From NCBI RefSeq assembly GCF_947179515.1, contig NC_067483.1, positions 88,203,835 through 88,267,834 of the forward strand: 64,000 nucleotides of DNA, written 5' to 3'. The notes below the pieces were generated by a model, which saw only the letters and a list, made by a program, of their open reading frames with translations, searched no databases and was not told where the DNA came from. Source of the stretch: Apodemus sylvaticus (taxonomy: Eukaryota > Chordata > Mammalia > Rodentia > Muridae). Below, one piece after another: positions 11,891 to 30,361 of the stretch. Numbering within the stretch: the stretch's first letter is position 1; every line of letters starts with the position of its first letter. The translations under genes and the position numbers were made by a program.

Positions 11891-12095
11891 GGGCTGGTCC
11901 AGGGACAGCCCAGCAGTTTAGGGAACTTGTTGGTTTTGCAGAGTGGACTGGGTTTTGATTCCCAGGCCCCACATAACGACTCATAATGAAGTGTAACTCT
12001 AGTTCTAAGAGATCCTGTGGTCTCTTCCGACTTGTTTGAACTCGTCATGAAAATGTTGCATGCACATGAATGCAAGCAAAACATCCATGCATCTA
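11891..12095 (+). repeat. B2/B3-related SINE, diverged
   Basis: gctggtccagggacagcccag head with ttttgattcccaggcccc. The right part is C/A-rich with a degenerate tail. Confidence 0.55.
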
Positions 12096-12130
12096 ATGTG
12101 ATATCCTCCTAGGCATTTTGAGTGGTTTTT

Positions 12131-12303
12131 TTAAAAATGATTTATGTTATGTGCATTGGTGTTTTGCCTACATAGGTGTGTAAGAGTGTTGGGTCCCCTG
12201 GAACTGGAGTAGCAGTGTGAGCTGTCTTGTGGTTGCTGGGAATTGAACTCAGGTCTTCTGGAAGAGCAGCCAATGCTCTTACCTACTGAGCCACCTCTCC
12301 AAA
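12131..12303 (-). repeat. B3-type SINE
   Basis: aaaaatgatttatgttatg tail, ggttgctgggaattgaactc middle and tactgagccacctctcc head. Confidence 0.85.
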
Positions 12304-12333
12304 CTCTTGGTTTTGTTGGTTTTTTTTTTTTTT

Positions 12334-12516
12334 AAATAAAATTTTATTTATGTATTATATGTCAGTACACTGTAGCTGTCCTCAGACATCCCAGAAGAGA
12401 ATGTCAGATCTCATTACAGATGGTTGTAAACCACCATGTGGTTGCTGGGATTTGAACTCAGGACCTTCGGGAGAACAGTCGGTGTTCTTAACCGCTGAGC
12501 CATCTCTCCAGCCCCG
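12334..12516 (-). repeat. B2 SINE
   Basis: ataaaattttatttatg tail, tacactgtagctgtcctc, attacagatggttgtaaacc and gccatctctccagcccc head. Near full length. Confidence 0.92.
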
Positions 12517-12552
12517 TTCTGTTTTATTTTGTATGAGAAAATGTCTCTTCAC

Positions 12553-12616
12553 GAAGCCCCGGCTGTCCTCTGCCCTTTCTGTGCTGGGATTAAAGGTGTG
12601 TGCCACCATGCCCTGT
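12553..12616 (-). repeat. B1 SINE fragment
   Basis: Only the head half remains: gtgctgggattaaaggtgtg followed by tgccaccatgccctg. Confidence 0.75.
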
Positions 12617-12715
12617 TAAGATGCGTAGCTGCACCTTGGAGAGTAAAAACTAATGGAAAAGGTGGGAGAAGGGATGAAAACTGAGCAGATGGCGAGGAGC
12701 ATGTTTAGGCTACTG

Positions 12716-12911
12716 TGGTGTGTGCGCATGCGTGTTTGGAGGCCCCAGCTGAAGCTGGGAATGCTCTGATTGCTCACCTTACTCACTGAGGCAGGATCTT
12801 CCAGCTCCTGCACAACTCGGCCGACAGGGATAGTCAGACTCGCCATTTTCTTGGGGAATTGGTCTGTCTCCCCAATGCTGGAATTATAGCCGAGCCTCAT
12901 GAACACCTGGC
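12716..12911 (-). repeat. B4-type SINE
   Basis: gtgtgcgcatgcgtgtttgg right part, then ggtctgtctccccaatgctg and gaattatagccgagcc in the B1-like half. Confidence 0.6.
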
Positions 12912-13410
12912 ATTTAGACGGTTTGTCGGGATGGGGATGCAGTCTCCTGATGTTTGCACGTAAGCTGCGGTCACTTCACCTCCTCAGTGCCAGGCGCTCA
13001 GTTGTACATAGGCTCTCTCCTATTGGCTTCTACTTCAGGCAAAATTAGGAACCCTAGTTCGCTCTCTCAGATACGGTTCTAGATCATGGAGATCATGGTT
13101 ATGATTCCTTACCATGAAGCTACAACTTCATTTGCTGTGACCTCAGGCAAATCTCTTCACCTACACGAGTGACCCCATCCCGTCACTGAGCGTTGTATGC
13201 CTCTTACTGGACCAGGCCTTCCCACACGCCTTCAGCACTCAGCGGGTCTTCAAGGTACTAAAGAATTTGAACTCTCTCTTGTAATAGCAGTACAATGGAA
13301 TTCTTCCACTTGCACAAAAGTTATGTTTCCAAATTTCTTCCTAAGAGTTTCTTTTGCAATATTCTAATTTTTCCCTAAGAGTTTTTAAAAAATATTTTTA
13401 AGTTTTTTAT
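12912..13410. other. Intergenic stretch, nothing recognised
   Basis: No SINE or exon recognised. The last 90 bases are A/T-rich. Confidence 0.45.
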
Positions 13411-13411
13411 G

Positions 13412-13569
13412 GCCAGGCAGTGGTGGCACATGCCTTTAACTCCAGCACTTGGGAGGCAGAGGCAGGCGGATTTCTGAGTTCGAAGCCAATCTGGACAGGC
13501 AGGGCTACAGAGAAATCCTGTCTCGAAATACAAAAAAACCAAAAAAGAACAACAACAACAAAAAAAAAC
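13412..13569 (+). repeat. B1 SINE with central deletion
   Basis: gccaggcagtggtggcac head. The middle jumps from gaagccaatctgg to acaggcagggctacag. A-rich tail from 13,531. Confidence 0.9.
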
Positions 13570-13576
13570 GGGGGTG

Positions 13577-13774
13577 GATTATGTGCATATTTTTACCTGC
13601 ACTTGTCTGTCTATACACCACAATATTTGTGCACAGTACTTGTGGAGGCCAGAAGTTTTTTGGGTCCCCAAACCAGGAGTCCAACTGTTTTGAGTCATGT
13701 GGGTGCTGGAAATTGAAAGCACACCTCTGGAAAAACAGCAAGTACTCCTGACTGCTGAGCCATCTTTCTAGCAC
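13577..13774 (-). repeat. B3-type SINE
   Basis: gtggaggccagaagtttttt right part, gggtgctggaaattgaaagc and gactgctgagccatctttc head. Confidence 0.8.
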
Positions 13775-13826
13775 CTTAAACATTTACTTGGACATTTTTC
13801 TAGGACTTTTCATCTATAATCCTTTT

Positions 13827-13986
13827 AAATTTTATTTACCTCTTTATTTTCTTTCTCTCACACCAGCCTCATTCATGAGATCTCATTCTAGATGGCTGTG
13901 AGCTACCATGTGGTTCCTGGGAATTGAACTCAGGACCTCTGAAAGAGCAGTCAGTGCTCTCAACTGCTGAGCCATTTCTCCAGCCC
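13827..13986 (-). repeat. B2 SINE, centre diverged
   Basis: ttatttacctctttatttt tail, gatctcattctagatggctg and actgctgagccatttctcc head. Confidence 0.88.
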
Positions 13987-14225
13987 TCATCTATCTTTTC
14001 TGTGATTTTAGGAACTATCAACTGGTCACTTTCTTAAACTCCCTGTTCTGTGTGGCAGCAAGCACACCAAACAGGAGTCCCAGCATACAGACGCAGAGGC
14101 ACTCCGGGTTCTGGTGGTACTTTTATTACTTTTCAGATTTTATTATTTTTTTGGGAGGGGCAGACAACACAGCATGCACATAGAGGTCAGTAGACAACTT
14201 TTCGGTCAGTTCTCAAGAGGAGCCT

Positions 14226-14343
14226 AGTGGTGCATCCCTGTAATCCCAGTGCTTGAGAGGCAGAGGTAGGGAGGGAGATGTGAGTTTGAGGCCAGCCTGG
14301 TTTACTGAGTTCCATGACAGGGCTACACAGAGAGATGCTGTTT
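14226..14343 (+). repeat. B1 SINE, diverged
   Basis: gtggtgcatccctgtaatcc to acacagagagatgctg, with an extra purine-rich insertion (gagggagatg) and no good tail. Confidence 0.82.
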
Positions 14344-14992
14344 ATAAAAAGCCCAGCCTGGTTTCAAAACTCACTGTTGGCTTTCAATTCCTGATCCTCT
14401 TGTCCCCATCCTCCAAATGTTGAAAAGACATCTTACTTCTGCTTGTCTCCTCTCTCCAAACTCCATTGCTTTGTTAGTAAACAGGAACAAATTATCCATT
14501 TTATAGGAATATATGAGATACAAGACACATCCTAGTATGCATTATATTTCGACAAGTTCAGCTATTTATGTACATTGGCGGCTAAGTTCACTTACATAGA
14601 ACTTCTATATAGTACTGTACATGAACAATGAGCAAAGTGCTGAGCAGCCAAAAGCTGTTCTTTCTAAGGTTAAGCTGTTTAAGGAAAGAAAACAAGCAAA
14701 AACCACCCAAAACAAAGCACACTAACAGTTTGGTTCCCTAAAACTTAAAGGACCAGGTCCAAGAATCACAGTACACTCCACTTGGAAACAACTGGTCCGG
14801 CCTGAGGATGGTGTAAGTCCCAGGTGGTGTAAGTGCTTTGCAAGCTCTGGGTTTTTGGGTTCCAGTGTAAACCCAGTGGGGAAGAAACCAGGTAAGGACC
14901 AGTAACCCCAGGAGAAATTATGAACTCAAGACCAATCTGACTACATAGTGAAATCACCTCAAAATGAAGAGAGATGTTCTTTTTTAAAAGAA
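14344..14992. other. Intergenic stretch downstream of H3f3a, nothing recognised
   Basis: Unique-looking A/T-rich DNA. No exon or SINE supported. Confidence 0.4.
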
Positions 14993-15104
14993 TTACTTTA
15001 ATCCCAGCACCTGGGAGGCAGAGGCAGGCAGATTTCTGAGCTCGAGGCCAGCCTGGTCTACAGTTCCAGGACAGCCAGGGCTATACAGATAAACTCTGTC
15101 TTAG
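14993..15104 (+). repeat. B1 SINE, 5'-truncated
   Basis: Starts at actttaatcccagcacctgg and ends at aactctgtctta. Part of the right half is deleted (ctggtctacagttcc). Confidence 0.88.
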
Positions 15105-15825
15105 AGATTATTTAAAACCCACGTAACCCAAACTGGCCTTGAATTATGTAGTTTAGGTAACTCCAAACGTCTGGTGTACACTCCTCCTGATTGCCTGAGC
15201 GTTGGGATTACTAGGGTGAACCACCAGTGTGGACTGAAACGAAGAATTCTTCCACCATGGCAAGTTCTTTAATGAGCTACATGCCCCGACTTACTTTTTG
15301 TTACAGCTATGTGGCCTTAGCTGGCCTGGAACTGAGATCTGCTTCTACCTCCCAAATGCTAGGACACACTACCAATACCTAGCCCAGCAAATTTTAATAA
15401 GCACCTATCATTTAGTTTCTAAAAATTAAGAGATTGACAAATGGCCCTCAATGAGGCCCATCTTTTCCCTGCCCAGTTAACATTTCCTGTCCCTCAGTGT
15501 TACAACCGACTTCATGTCATTACTGCATGTCACCATGTATTTTACTCTAAACATTCTAATGCTAGTAACTAAGAGGTAAGATCCAATGATTGGGCTTTAA
15601 TAACTAAAGTTAATAACATTTTAAGATAGCAAGCAGTTTGAATTTACATTTGAATTTACTATTAATTGTTTGACAGTATGGCATAGCATGGCATATGCCC
15701 GATTGTACTCTGGTTCGTGTGTTCCTTTTCACACCAACCTCCCTTCTCTTATGCCTCAAGAGATTTTGTCAAATCACTGGATATTAAACTTTATCTGTAA
15801 GGTTAATAATAAAGACCAGAAGCAG
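15105..15825. other. 3' flank of H3f3a with degenerate SINE pieces
   Basis: Weak reverse B1/B4 similarity at 15,118-15,235 and 15,290-15,390. From about 15,400 to the H3f3a poly(A) site it is unique A/T-rich DNA. Confidence 0.4.
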
Positions 15826-16340
15826 GTATAGTTTAATGTATTTTAATAGCAAACTTACAGGAACAGCACAGAAGACAGACAACATTAAAAACATGTACTT
15901 GCATGTAGGACAACTCAGTTAGAAAAGTATAGTGAATGGATGGAATCTACTGTATGATAAAAATGCTACAAACACCATTTAGTTGCCGTCAATAAGAAAT
16001 TTACTTATTTTAAAAAAATCCAAATGCTGGCATTGTCCAGAAAATTTTAACAGGTTTATTTATAATTGTTATAAAGTTGAACTGTTGAAATGTGTTCACT
16101 GAAACATTTTGCTTGCATTAATGCTTTACATCTTGCATTTATATTAAAAATTCACACACAAATGAACGTGGAGAAACTGCCAATACCTGATTCTGTCCCC
16201 TATGTTTCCACTCGCAATCATATACTTAGGTACCTTTGACCCCATGGAAAAAATATCTAACATTCAGAACTACTGATAACAGGAAGAAGAGGAAAAAAAA
16301 ATTTTTTTGAGAATGAAATGTTTCCCCTCATAGTGGACTC
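15826..16340 (-). other. H3f3a: H3f3a 3'UTR with alternative poly(A) signals
   Basis: On the minus strand the UTR follows the TAA. It carries AATAAA at 16,055-16,060 and tandem ATTAAA hexamers at 15,842-15,847 and 15,832-15,837. The sequence agrees with my memory of the H3-3A transcript end, which finishes just after the second ATTAAA. I expect a short form cleaved near 16,035 and a long form ending near 15,826. The end coordinate is inferred to within about 20 bases. Confidence 0.85.
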
Positions 16341-24364
<8,024 letters not shown>

Positions 24365-24387
24365 GGTATGGGCACCTCCTTACTTAC
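24365..24387 (-). other. H3f3a: H3f3a exon 2 5'UTR part, beginning with a 5' splice-site-like hexamer
   Basis: The acceptor gatag ends at 24,388 and the exon then reads gtaagtaaggaggtgccc before ATG. The first six exon bases are a consensus donor GTAAGT. Confidence 0.9.
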
Positions 24388-25865
24388 CTATCAGTGTTAA
24401 AACAAAAGCCATCGTATTAAACTAAAACATATACATTATTCCTGACAGAAACCCCCCAACCTGGAAAATAATTATGGGGAATTGGGGGGGGGGGCTGTTA
24501 TATAATTAGTTTGGAAGGGCGCGGATTACATCTATTACCCAAATGATTTAAAACAAACTAGAAATTTGTCAGCATTAATACTCTATAAAGCTAATTCGAA
24601 GCGATAAACGGCCGAAACCAGAAAGACGCCCCCCCAAAAGCTTTTGATCCAATTCCTTTAATTAAAGTAGAAATTAGAAACGTCTGCAAACATTCGATCA
24701 CAAACAAGTCAAATGAACGAAGCCACAAACACAGAAGGTCGAGTTAAATTACTGCCAAAAAAAAATTAGAAAAAAAGGTTTCAGCGCCCCCCCCCGCCCG
24801 GTTCGCGTCCCCCCTCGCGCTTGGCAGTTGGATTGCTGTAAATATCTAAAAACATTCTTGAGGTTTGTTTCTTTATAGTTATGTTGACAAAAAGGCGTCT
24901 CGAAAGACAAGAACAACAGCCATCGCCAATGAGCATTCCACAAAGCCCGTCCCCCTCCCGGGCTTCGCTATGGAAGCCGACTGCCCCGCACCCAGGCTTA
25001 ATTAGCGCTCGACCGGCCGCCTGGCCCACCCAGCACCACATAAACTTTTGGTTCTGCCTCCCCTGAGTCCCGAGGTTCGGGGTACCCGACCTGCCCATCT
25101 CAGCCCCCGCACCCGGAGCTGGCAGCGAGCGACTCGGCTCTCCGAGACTAGCACAAAATGGAAACAATTGGAAAACGTATCCGATTCCCTTCCAGAGAGA
25201 CAAACAGCAAATCGTTCGAAAATACCCCATCCCCTGCCACGTGCCGCTCTCCAAAAATGCAAAAGTTCTTTTTTTGTTTTCTGCATTTCATATGCATCAA
25301 GTTTCTTTTTCTCCAAAAAAGGCAAAAAAATGTTCTTAGGTTTTTTTTTTCCTTCCATTTTAAAATGGGGAAGAGAGAAACGGGGGGAAAAATATGGTCG
25401 GTGACCAGGGAAGAGAGACAAGATGGTGAAGCTCAGGCACAACTGTGGGGAGGCAGCAAAAAGCGAGTTAGCCTGGGGTGGAAAGCGGCGGCGATTTTAC
25501 CCCCTTTGCGCCCGAAAAACTGGGGCCTGGGACCCGGAGGCGGCAGTTAAGAGGCTCGCGCGGGACATGGTGAAGGTCTGGGGTCCCGGGAAGGGGCAGC
25601 GGGAGGGATTTCACCGAAGAAAGAGGAGTCCGCGGCGCCGGAGGGAGCCGGGCTCGACGCCGCGGCGGTGCCACTGCTGGGCTGAGACGGAGAGACGGGG
25701 GAGCCGCCGCCACCCGCGGCAGGCAAACTCGCTCCCCATCTCCATTTCTGCGCCAAAAAGTTTGCGGGTCGAGCCCGGGGGGCTGTGGGTGCCTCCGTGG
25801 GCCGCTACGAGGCCGACGGCGAGCGGGGCCCGGCTCCGGGAAAGCGGGCAGACGGAGAAACTTAC
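24388..25865 (-). other. H3f3a: H3f3a intron 1
   Basis: Starts GTAAGTTTC after the exon 1 G-run and ends cactgatag. Its 5' half lies in the CpG island, its 3' half is A/T-rich with a poly(G) at about 24,485. No coding sequence. Long frames here are CpG-island artefacts. Confidence 0.93.
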
Positions 25866-25980
25866 CCCCCTTCTCCTTCGGCTGGAGCTCGGCAAGCGAG
25901 AGGCGGCGCTGGCGTTAGAAAGCGGCGGCGGCGCGGCGAAGGCTGCGAACACAATTGAAAGATGGCTGACACCGAGGCTT
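25866..25980 (-). other. H3f3a: H3f3a exon 1 (non-coding)
   Basis: On the minus strand gccatctttcaattgtgttc leads to ccagccgaaggagaaggggg and donor GTAAGT. This agrees with my memory of the H3-3A 5'UTR. The start site is approximate: I place it near 25,980 from the CCAAT/GC-box spacing. Confidence 0.85.
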
Positions 25981-26314
25981 TTCCCCTACACACGCCGCCC
26001 CGCCCCGCGCTGCGCGCCAGCCAATCACACACAATGGAGGGAAGGCTCGGTCCCGCCCCGGGCCCCCGCGCGCCCCGCCCCGCCCCTCCCCCCGCGCGCT
26101 CGTTCGCTGGCGCGCGCTCGCTCCTCCCCCACGCGGCCGCCCGCCCATTCCTCCCGCCGCCTCTCGCGCTGTGTACAAACACAAAAGACACGCCGAGGGG
26201 CCGCGGGGCCCGCAGAGATGCCGTCCGCCCTAATCTGTCCCCAGCTCGCACTCCCTCCCCGCCGGGTGCAGGCGTCACAGTGAGCCCCCGGAGCCCAGCT
26301 CTGGGGTGCACAGA

Positions 26315-26335
26315 GGGGAGTGGGGGAGGGGAGGG
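26315..26335 (+). promoter_or_regulatory. G-quadruplex-type motif upstream of H3f3a
   Basis: Four runs of three or more G separated by one to three bases, about 350 bp upstream of the H3f3a start. A 14-base G run follows at about 26,369-26,382. Confidence 0.55.
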
Positions 26336-27258
26336 CGGCGCAGGCTGCGGACCAGCGCCCGGCCTGCGGGGGGGGGGGGGGAGGGGCACCGCCCCCGCGC
26401 GCGCCCCCGAGGCGCCTGGCCCGTGTGGGGGCGGGGAGAAGGCCGCGACCGTACGGTCGCCGCGCCCAAGCAGGAAGCTGGCAAGTGGAAGCCCGAGTCC
26501 CGCGCCCACTTTCGGACCGCGCGGCGCGCCAGGGGCGGGGGACCCGCGGGCTTCTTCCCGCCTTCGCTCCCTGCGGAGCGCGGGCTGGTCCCGCGCTCCG
26601 GAGGATCTGGCCAAGTCGCCTGAGGACAAGTTGGTCGCAGACTCTAACCCTGAGAGGCGGGGCAGCCAGGTGCAGCCTGCGGGGCAGTGCCGAGACTGCC
26701 AGCGCGTCGCAGGTGGTGGCACCGGGCGGAGGGACAGGGCTCACTCTCTCCCTAGGCCGCGGTTCATGGTGCAAGATGGCTGTATTTTGTAAGCCTCTGA
26801 AACAATGTGCAACACAGCTGTAGCTGTATAAGCCAGAGTGGGCCTTTCCACTCCTTCCCCTTTGGAGGATCGCTGGAGACATCTCGTGACATATAGTCTA
26901 ATGTCAGCGACAAGAGGCTGAAACGGCAGGTATAAGGAAAAGCTGGTGTGTAGGGCTTACTGTTTCCCGCTTTCCTGCTGCTTAGTAGCTTGGGCAACAG
27001 ACTGCATAGCTCAAGTTCTCATTAAGTGACCCACAAACATCTGAACCATCCCCAGACGGTATTGACCAGGCTCCACAACTGTGTGAAGGCTTTCAGTAGA
27101 GGACTCAGGAAGATCCCATAGGGTACTATATGTAATCTGAAGACCTCTCAAAGCAGTCTTATCAACATTATCCTGAAACAGATAGGTGGAAATCAGATAT
27201 GAGAGAAGAAATGGATTTGTCCAAGGTCACTGAAATGTGGAACAGACCCTAGAGAAAC

Positions 27259-27282
27259 AAAAAAAAAAAAAAAAAAAAAAAA
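27259..27282. repeat. Poly(A) tract
   Basis: Uninterrupted A run of about 24 bases without a recognisable SINE body in front. Confidence 0.9.
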
Positions 27283-27802
27283 CCAGGCCTCCTGTTTCAT
27301 TATTATTTAATGAGTGTTAAGTGTTGATGAGTCCAGGCAATCTGCGACACTATCCTAAAAGCACATATGCAAAAAAACCTCCACTGAGCTGCCAGTGAAG
27401 AACTCGTATAATTTGAGCCAAGAAGCATTTTTTTTCTCTTGCTTGTTTTTGTTTTGTTTTCAGGAAACTAAAATATTTGTTGCTGGATTTATCCAAGAAG
27501 GCTGTTACATATCAATTGAATCAGTCATATCTTCAAGAAATGGTAATGTGTCATGAATAGTGCTTTCTTTGTATGCTTGCTACATTTCCGCACACATTCT
27601 TCCTGGCTTTAAGCAGAGATTTCTAAGTGATCGAAGGACTGTGTCTGGTGAATACTTCGTGTAGATTGTGGGTTCTCTGAACAGACTAAAGTTGCCCCAT
27701 CTCTGTAACATGGAAGTAGTATTTGTGTGATGGTAGTCCACAAGGCCTTTCTGGAAATGTGACTGGTTATCCTGGTAGTAATCAGGAAGTTTCCAAATTT
27801 GC

Positions 27803-27822
27803 TACACACACACACACACACA
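27803..27822. repeat. (CA)n microsatellite
   Basis: About ten CA units. Confidence 0.93.
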
Positions 27823-28396
27823 TTTCATGCCAATTCTGCTTCAGGACAGTTGGGAGGACTGGGAATATTGCCGTGAACAGCACCAGAAACAGTCCTGCCC
27901 TGACTGAGTCTTTCTCGGGAAGCATTGCCTTGCACAGGGAAGTTGCACTTAACCAGGGGACAGGATGCTTTGGAGCCCCAAGGATGGCAAAAGACTGTAG
28001 CTAATGGAAACAGACTTACTTTATTTCCAATTCATGGAGGCTAGAAGAGAAGAGCTGCTCCTCCAAAGAGGCTTTTTTCTTTTCAAGGATTCTTAAGGGG
28101 CACCAGAGGTTAGTCTTTTGTTTTAGTGTCTTCCTATGTAGCTCTTGGTTTAGCCTGGAACTGACATGTGGAGGAGCAGGCTGACCCCCAACTCACAGAG
28201 ACCTGCCTACTTCCTAAATGCCGGCAAGGAAGACAGGTGCTGACACACCCAGCTGCCAGACTCCACTCCTGCAGCTCAGTTACCACCTTGACGTTTGGAG
28301 TTCATCGTAATGGAAAGAGGGGAGCGAAAGCTTCAAATCAGGTTAAAATCTTTGCCTAGAATAAAATAATTATGGCCACTAATTAAGATTTGCTTA

Positions 28397-28734
28397 TATG
28401 CCTTTAATCCCAGCACTTGGGAGGCAGAGGCAGGTGGATTTCTGAGTTCGAGGCCAGCCTGGTCTACAAGTGAGTTCCAGGACAGCCAGGGCTACACAGA
28501 GAAACCCTGTCTCAAAAAAAAAAAAACAAAAACAAACAACAAAACAAAAACAAAACAACCCAGGCGGTGGTGGCGCACGCCTGTAATCCCAGCACTCTGG
28601 GAGGCAGAGGCAGGCAGATTTCTGAGTTCAAGGCCAGCCTGGTCTACAGAGTGAGTTCCAGGACAGCCAGGGCTACACAGAAAAACCCTGTCTTGAAAAA
28701 CCAAAAAAACAAAACAAAACAAAAACAAAACAAA
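28397..28734 (+). repeat. Head-to-tail pair of B1 SINEs within one TSD
   Basis: A 5'-truncated B1 (28,398-28,556, starting tgcctttaatcccagc) is followed by a near-full B1 (28,559-28,734). The 14-mer aagatttgcttata flanks the pair at 28,385-28,398 and 28,735-28,748. Confidence 0.93.
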
Positions 28735-28923
28735 AAGATTTGCTTATAAGTGAAGGGATAGGATAAATTGCCAAGGCTAGGTGTGATGCTGCATGCCTAT
28801 AAACCCCACAGTTCAGAATTAGACCCAAAGGGCTGTTGGGAGTTGGAGGGTAGCCTGCTGTCTGTAGGGCGTTCTAAACCTGTTAAGCCTACATAGGAAG
28901 ACTCTATCAAAAGTTCAAAAACA

Positions 28924-29077
28924 GCCGGGCGGTGGTGGCGCATGCCTGTAATCCCAGCACTTGGGAGGCAGAGGCAGGCGGATTTCTGAGTTCAAGGCTA
29001 GCCTGGTCTACAGAGTGAGTTCCAGGACAGCCAGGGCTACACAGAGAAACCCTGTCTCAAAAACCAAAAAAAAAAAA
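28924..29077 (+). repeat. B1 SINE, young
   Basis: Near-consensus gccgggcggtggtggcgcat to accctgtctcaaaaacc with a poly(A) tail. The 15-mer aaaagttcaaaaaca flanks it at 28,909-28,923 and 29,078-29,092. Confidence 0.95.
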
Positions 29078-29092
29078 AAAAGTTCAAAAACA

Positions 29093-29281
29093 GGGCTGGA
29101 GAGATGGCTCAGTGGTTAAGAGCACTGACTGCTCTTCTTGAGGTCCTGAGTTCAATTCCCAGCAACCACATGGTGGCTCACAACCATCTGTAATGGGATC
29201 TGAATGCCCTCTTCTGGGGTGCCTGAAGACAGCTACAGTGTACTCACATACATAGAATAAATAACTATATCTTAAAAAAAA
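29093..29281 (+). repeat. B2 SINE, young
   Basis: gggctggagagatggctcag to the aataaataactatatct tail. It follows the preceding B1's duplication and is itself followed by aaattcaaaaaca at 29,282-29,294. Confidence 0.95.
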
Positions 29282-29294
29282 AAATTCAAAAACA

Positions 29295-29960
29295 ATGTCA
29301 GTCACTTCATTCTCCGTTGTTCACCAAGTACCAACAACCCAGCTGCTGGAGATGTTTCTGAATACTTACCACCCTTTTCTCTGAGGTGTTGATTTAGATC
29401 TGTCATTTGTTTGTTTACAGTTTGTTTCCTGCCAGTAAGAACATAAACTCTAGAAACTGTTTTGCCCGTTTCTTCTACTGAAGCATCACCACACCGCATA
29501 CATACTAACACATTGGTTTGGAGCCCTTTTTCTGTTAGCTGTACGCATTAGGAAATCTTACCCACTCCCGTGGATGCTGTCATACACAAAGGTAAATGAA
29601 ATAGCACAATTAACCCCCGTGTACCCTTTGTATTGACCCACGACCAATCTTGTCTTCCAGCTGCACTGTTTGCGTGTTTGTTTTGTCAGGGTCTCGTGGC
29701 TTTGAACTCATGATCCTCTGCCTCACTCTCTGGCATAGGCCATGACAACCCAGCTCTGGTGAGCCTTTCGAATCTTATAACCTAGAGATTCTCCCTGGGT
29801 TCATGCTTTGTTGGAAAGCATGTAATTTGTCCTGTGGCCTCAGAGCCTCAGCTTTCTCCAGAACTCTTTCCTCTTGCCCAGAAAATAGCATCATCTGTTC
29901 AGGTGCGCAATCCAACCAGTGCAAGCCACTCCTAGAGAGTCCTTTGCACAGGCAGTATCT
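29295..29960. other. Intergenic stretch, no gene recognised
   Basis: Unique-looking. A weak reverse SINE remnant (cagggtctcgtggctttgaac) lies at 29,688-29,755. Confidence 0.4.
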
Positions 29961-30205
29961 CTGACCCTCCTGTCTCTGCCTCCCAAGTGCTAGGAAACAC
30001 ACTTGGGTTTTTTGTGTTGGTTTTTTTTCAAGACAGGGTTTCTCTGTGCAACTCTGAGCTCCACCTGCCACCGCCACCCAGGTGCTGTGGCCAAAGGTTT
30101 GTGCCACCATGGCCCTGGCCACACTCGATTTTGTATGGTGCCAGGGATCAAACCCAGCACTCTGTTCTAAGAAAGCAGTCTGACAACTGAGTTCCATCTT
30201 CAGCT
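29960..30205 (-). repeat. B4/RSINE1-type SINE disrupted by a B1 piece
   Basis: cctgtctctgcctcccaagtgc, then caagacagggtttctctgtg, gtttgtgccaccatggccc and ggtgccagggatcaaaccc in reverse orientation. Confidence 0.55.
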
Positions 30206-30361
30206 CTGTCTTCCCTTTCTTAGCAAATGCAATCTTGGGATGGGATAGGATATAAAGGTAATAGTCTAAGTCTGATCCCCAAGAAAATATTTTAAGTATA
30301 TACTAAACACAGTTAAGCTTTTTTTTTTCTTCTGAAACTCGATAAACAGCTAAGGATGATA

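Larger units (their letters stand above)
24780..26760 (-). promoter_or_regulatory. H3f3a: H3f3a CpG-island promoter
   Basis: CpG-dense DNA, strongest at 25,500-26,700. Relative to the minus-strand start it has an inverted CCAAT (plus-strand agccaatcac at 26,018-26,027), several GC boxes (ggggcggggc on the minus strand at 25,995-26,010 and 26,070-26,090) and a YY1-like aagatggct at 25,959-25,967 over the start. There is no clear TATA box. This is a constitutive housekeeping layout. Confidence 0.9.
26761..28384. other. Upstream flank of H3f3a, no gene recognised
   Basis: A YY1-like caagatggctg sits at 26,772. A MIR-like scrap may lie at 27,130-27,250 (gtccaaggtcactgaa). A degenerate reverse B1-like piece lies at 28,126-28,260. 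Confidence 0.4.

Noticed and set aside
25423..26823. Several overlapping open frames of 100-286 codons on both strands
   Set aside because: They lie in the CpG island, where GC-rich DNA has few stop codons. Compositions are Arg/Pro/Gly/Ala-rich without domains, and they overlap each other and the H3f3a promoter.
28385..29294. CRISPR-like regularly spaced repeats
   Set aside because: The recurring short motifs are SINE TSDs in a mammalian genome, not direct repeats with unique spacers.
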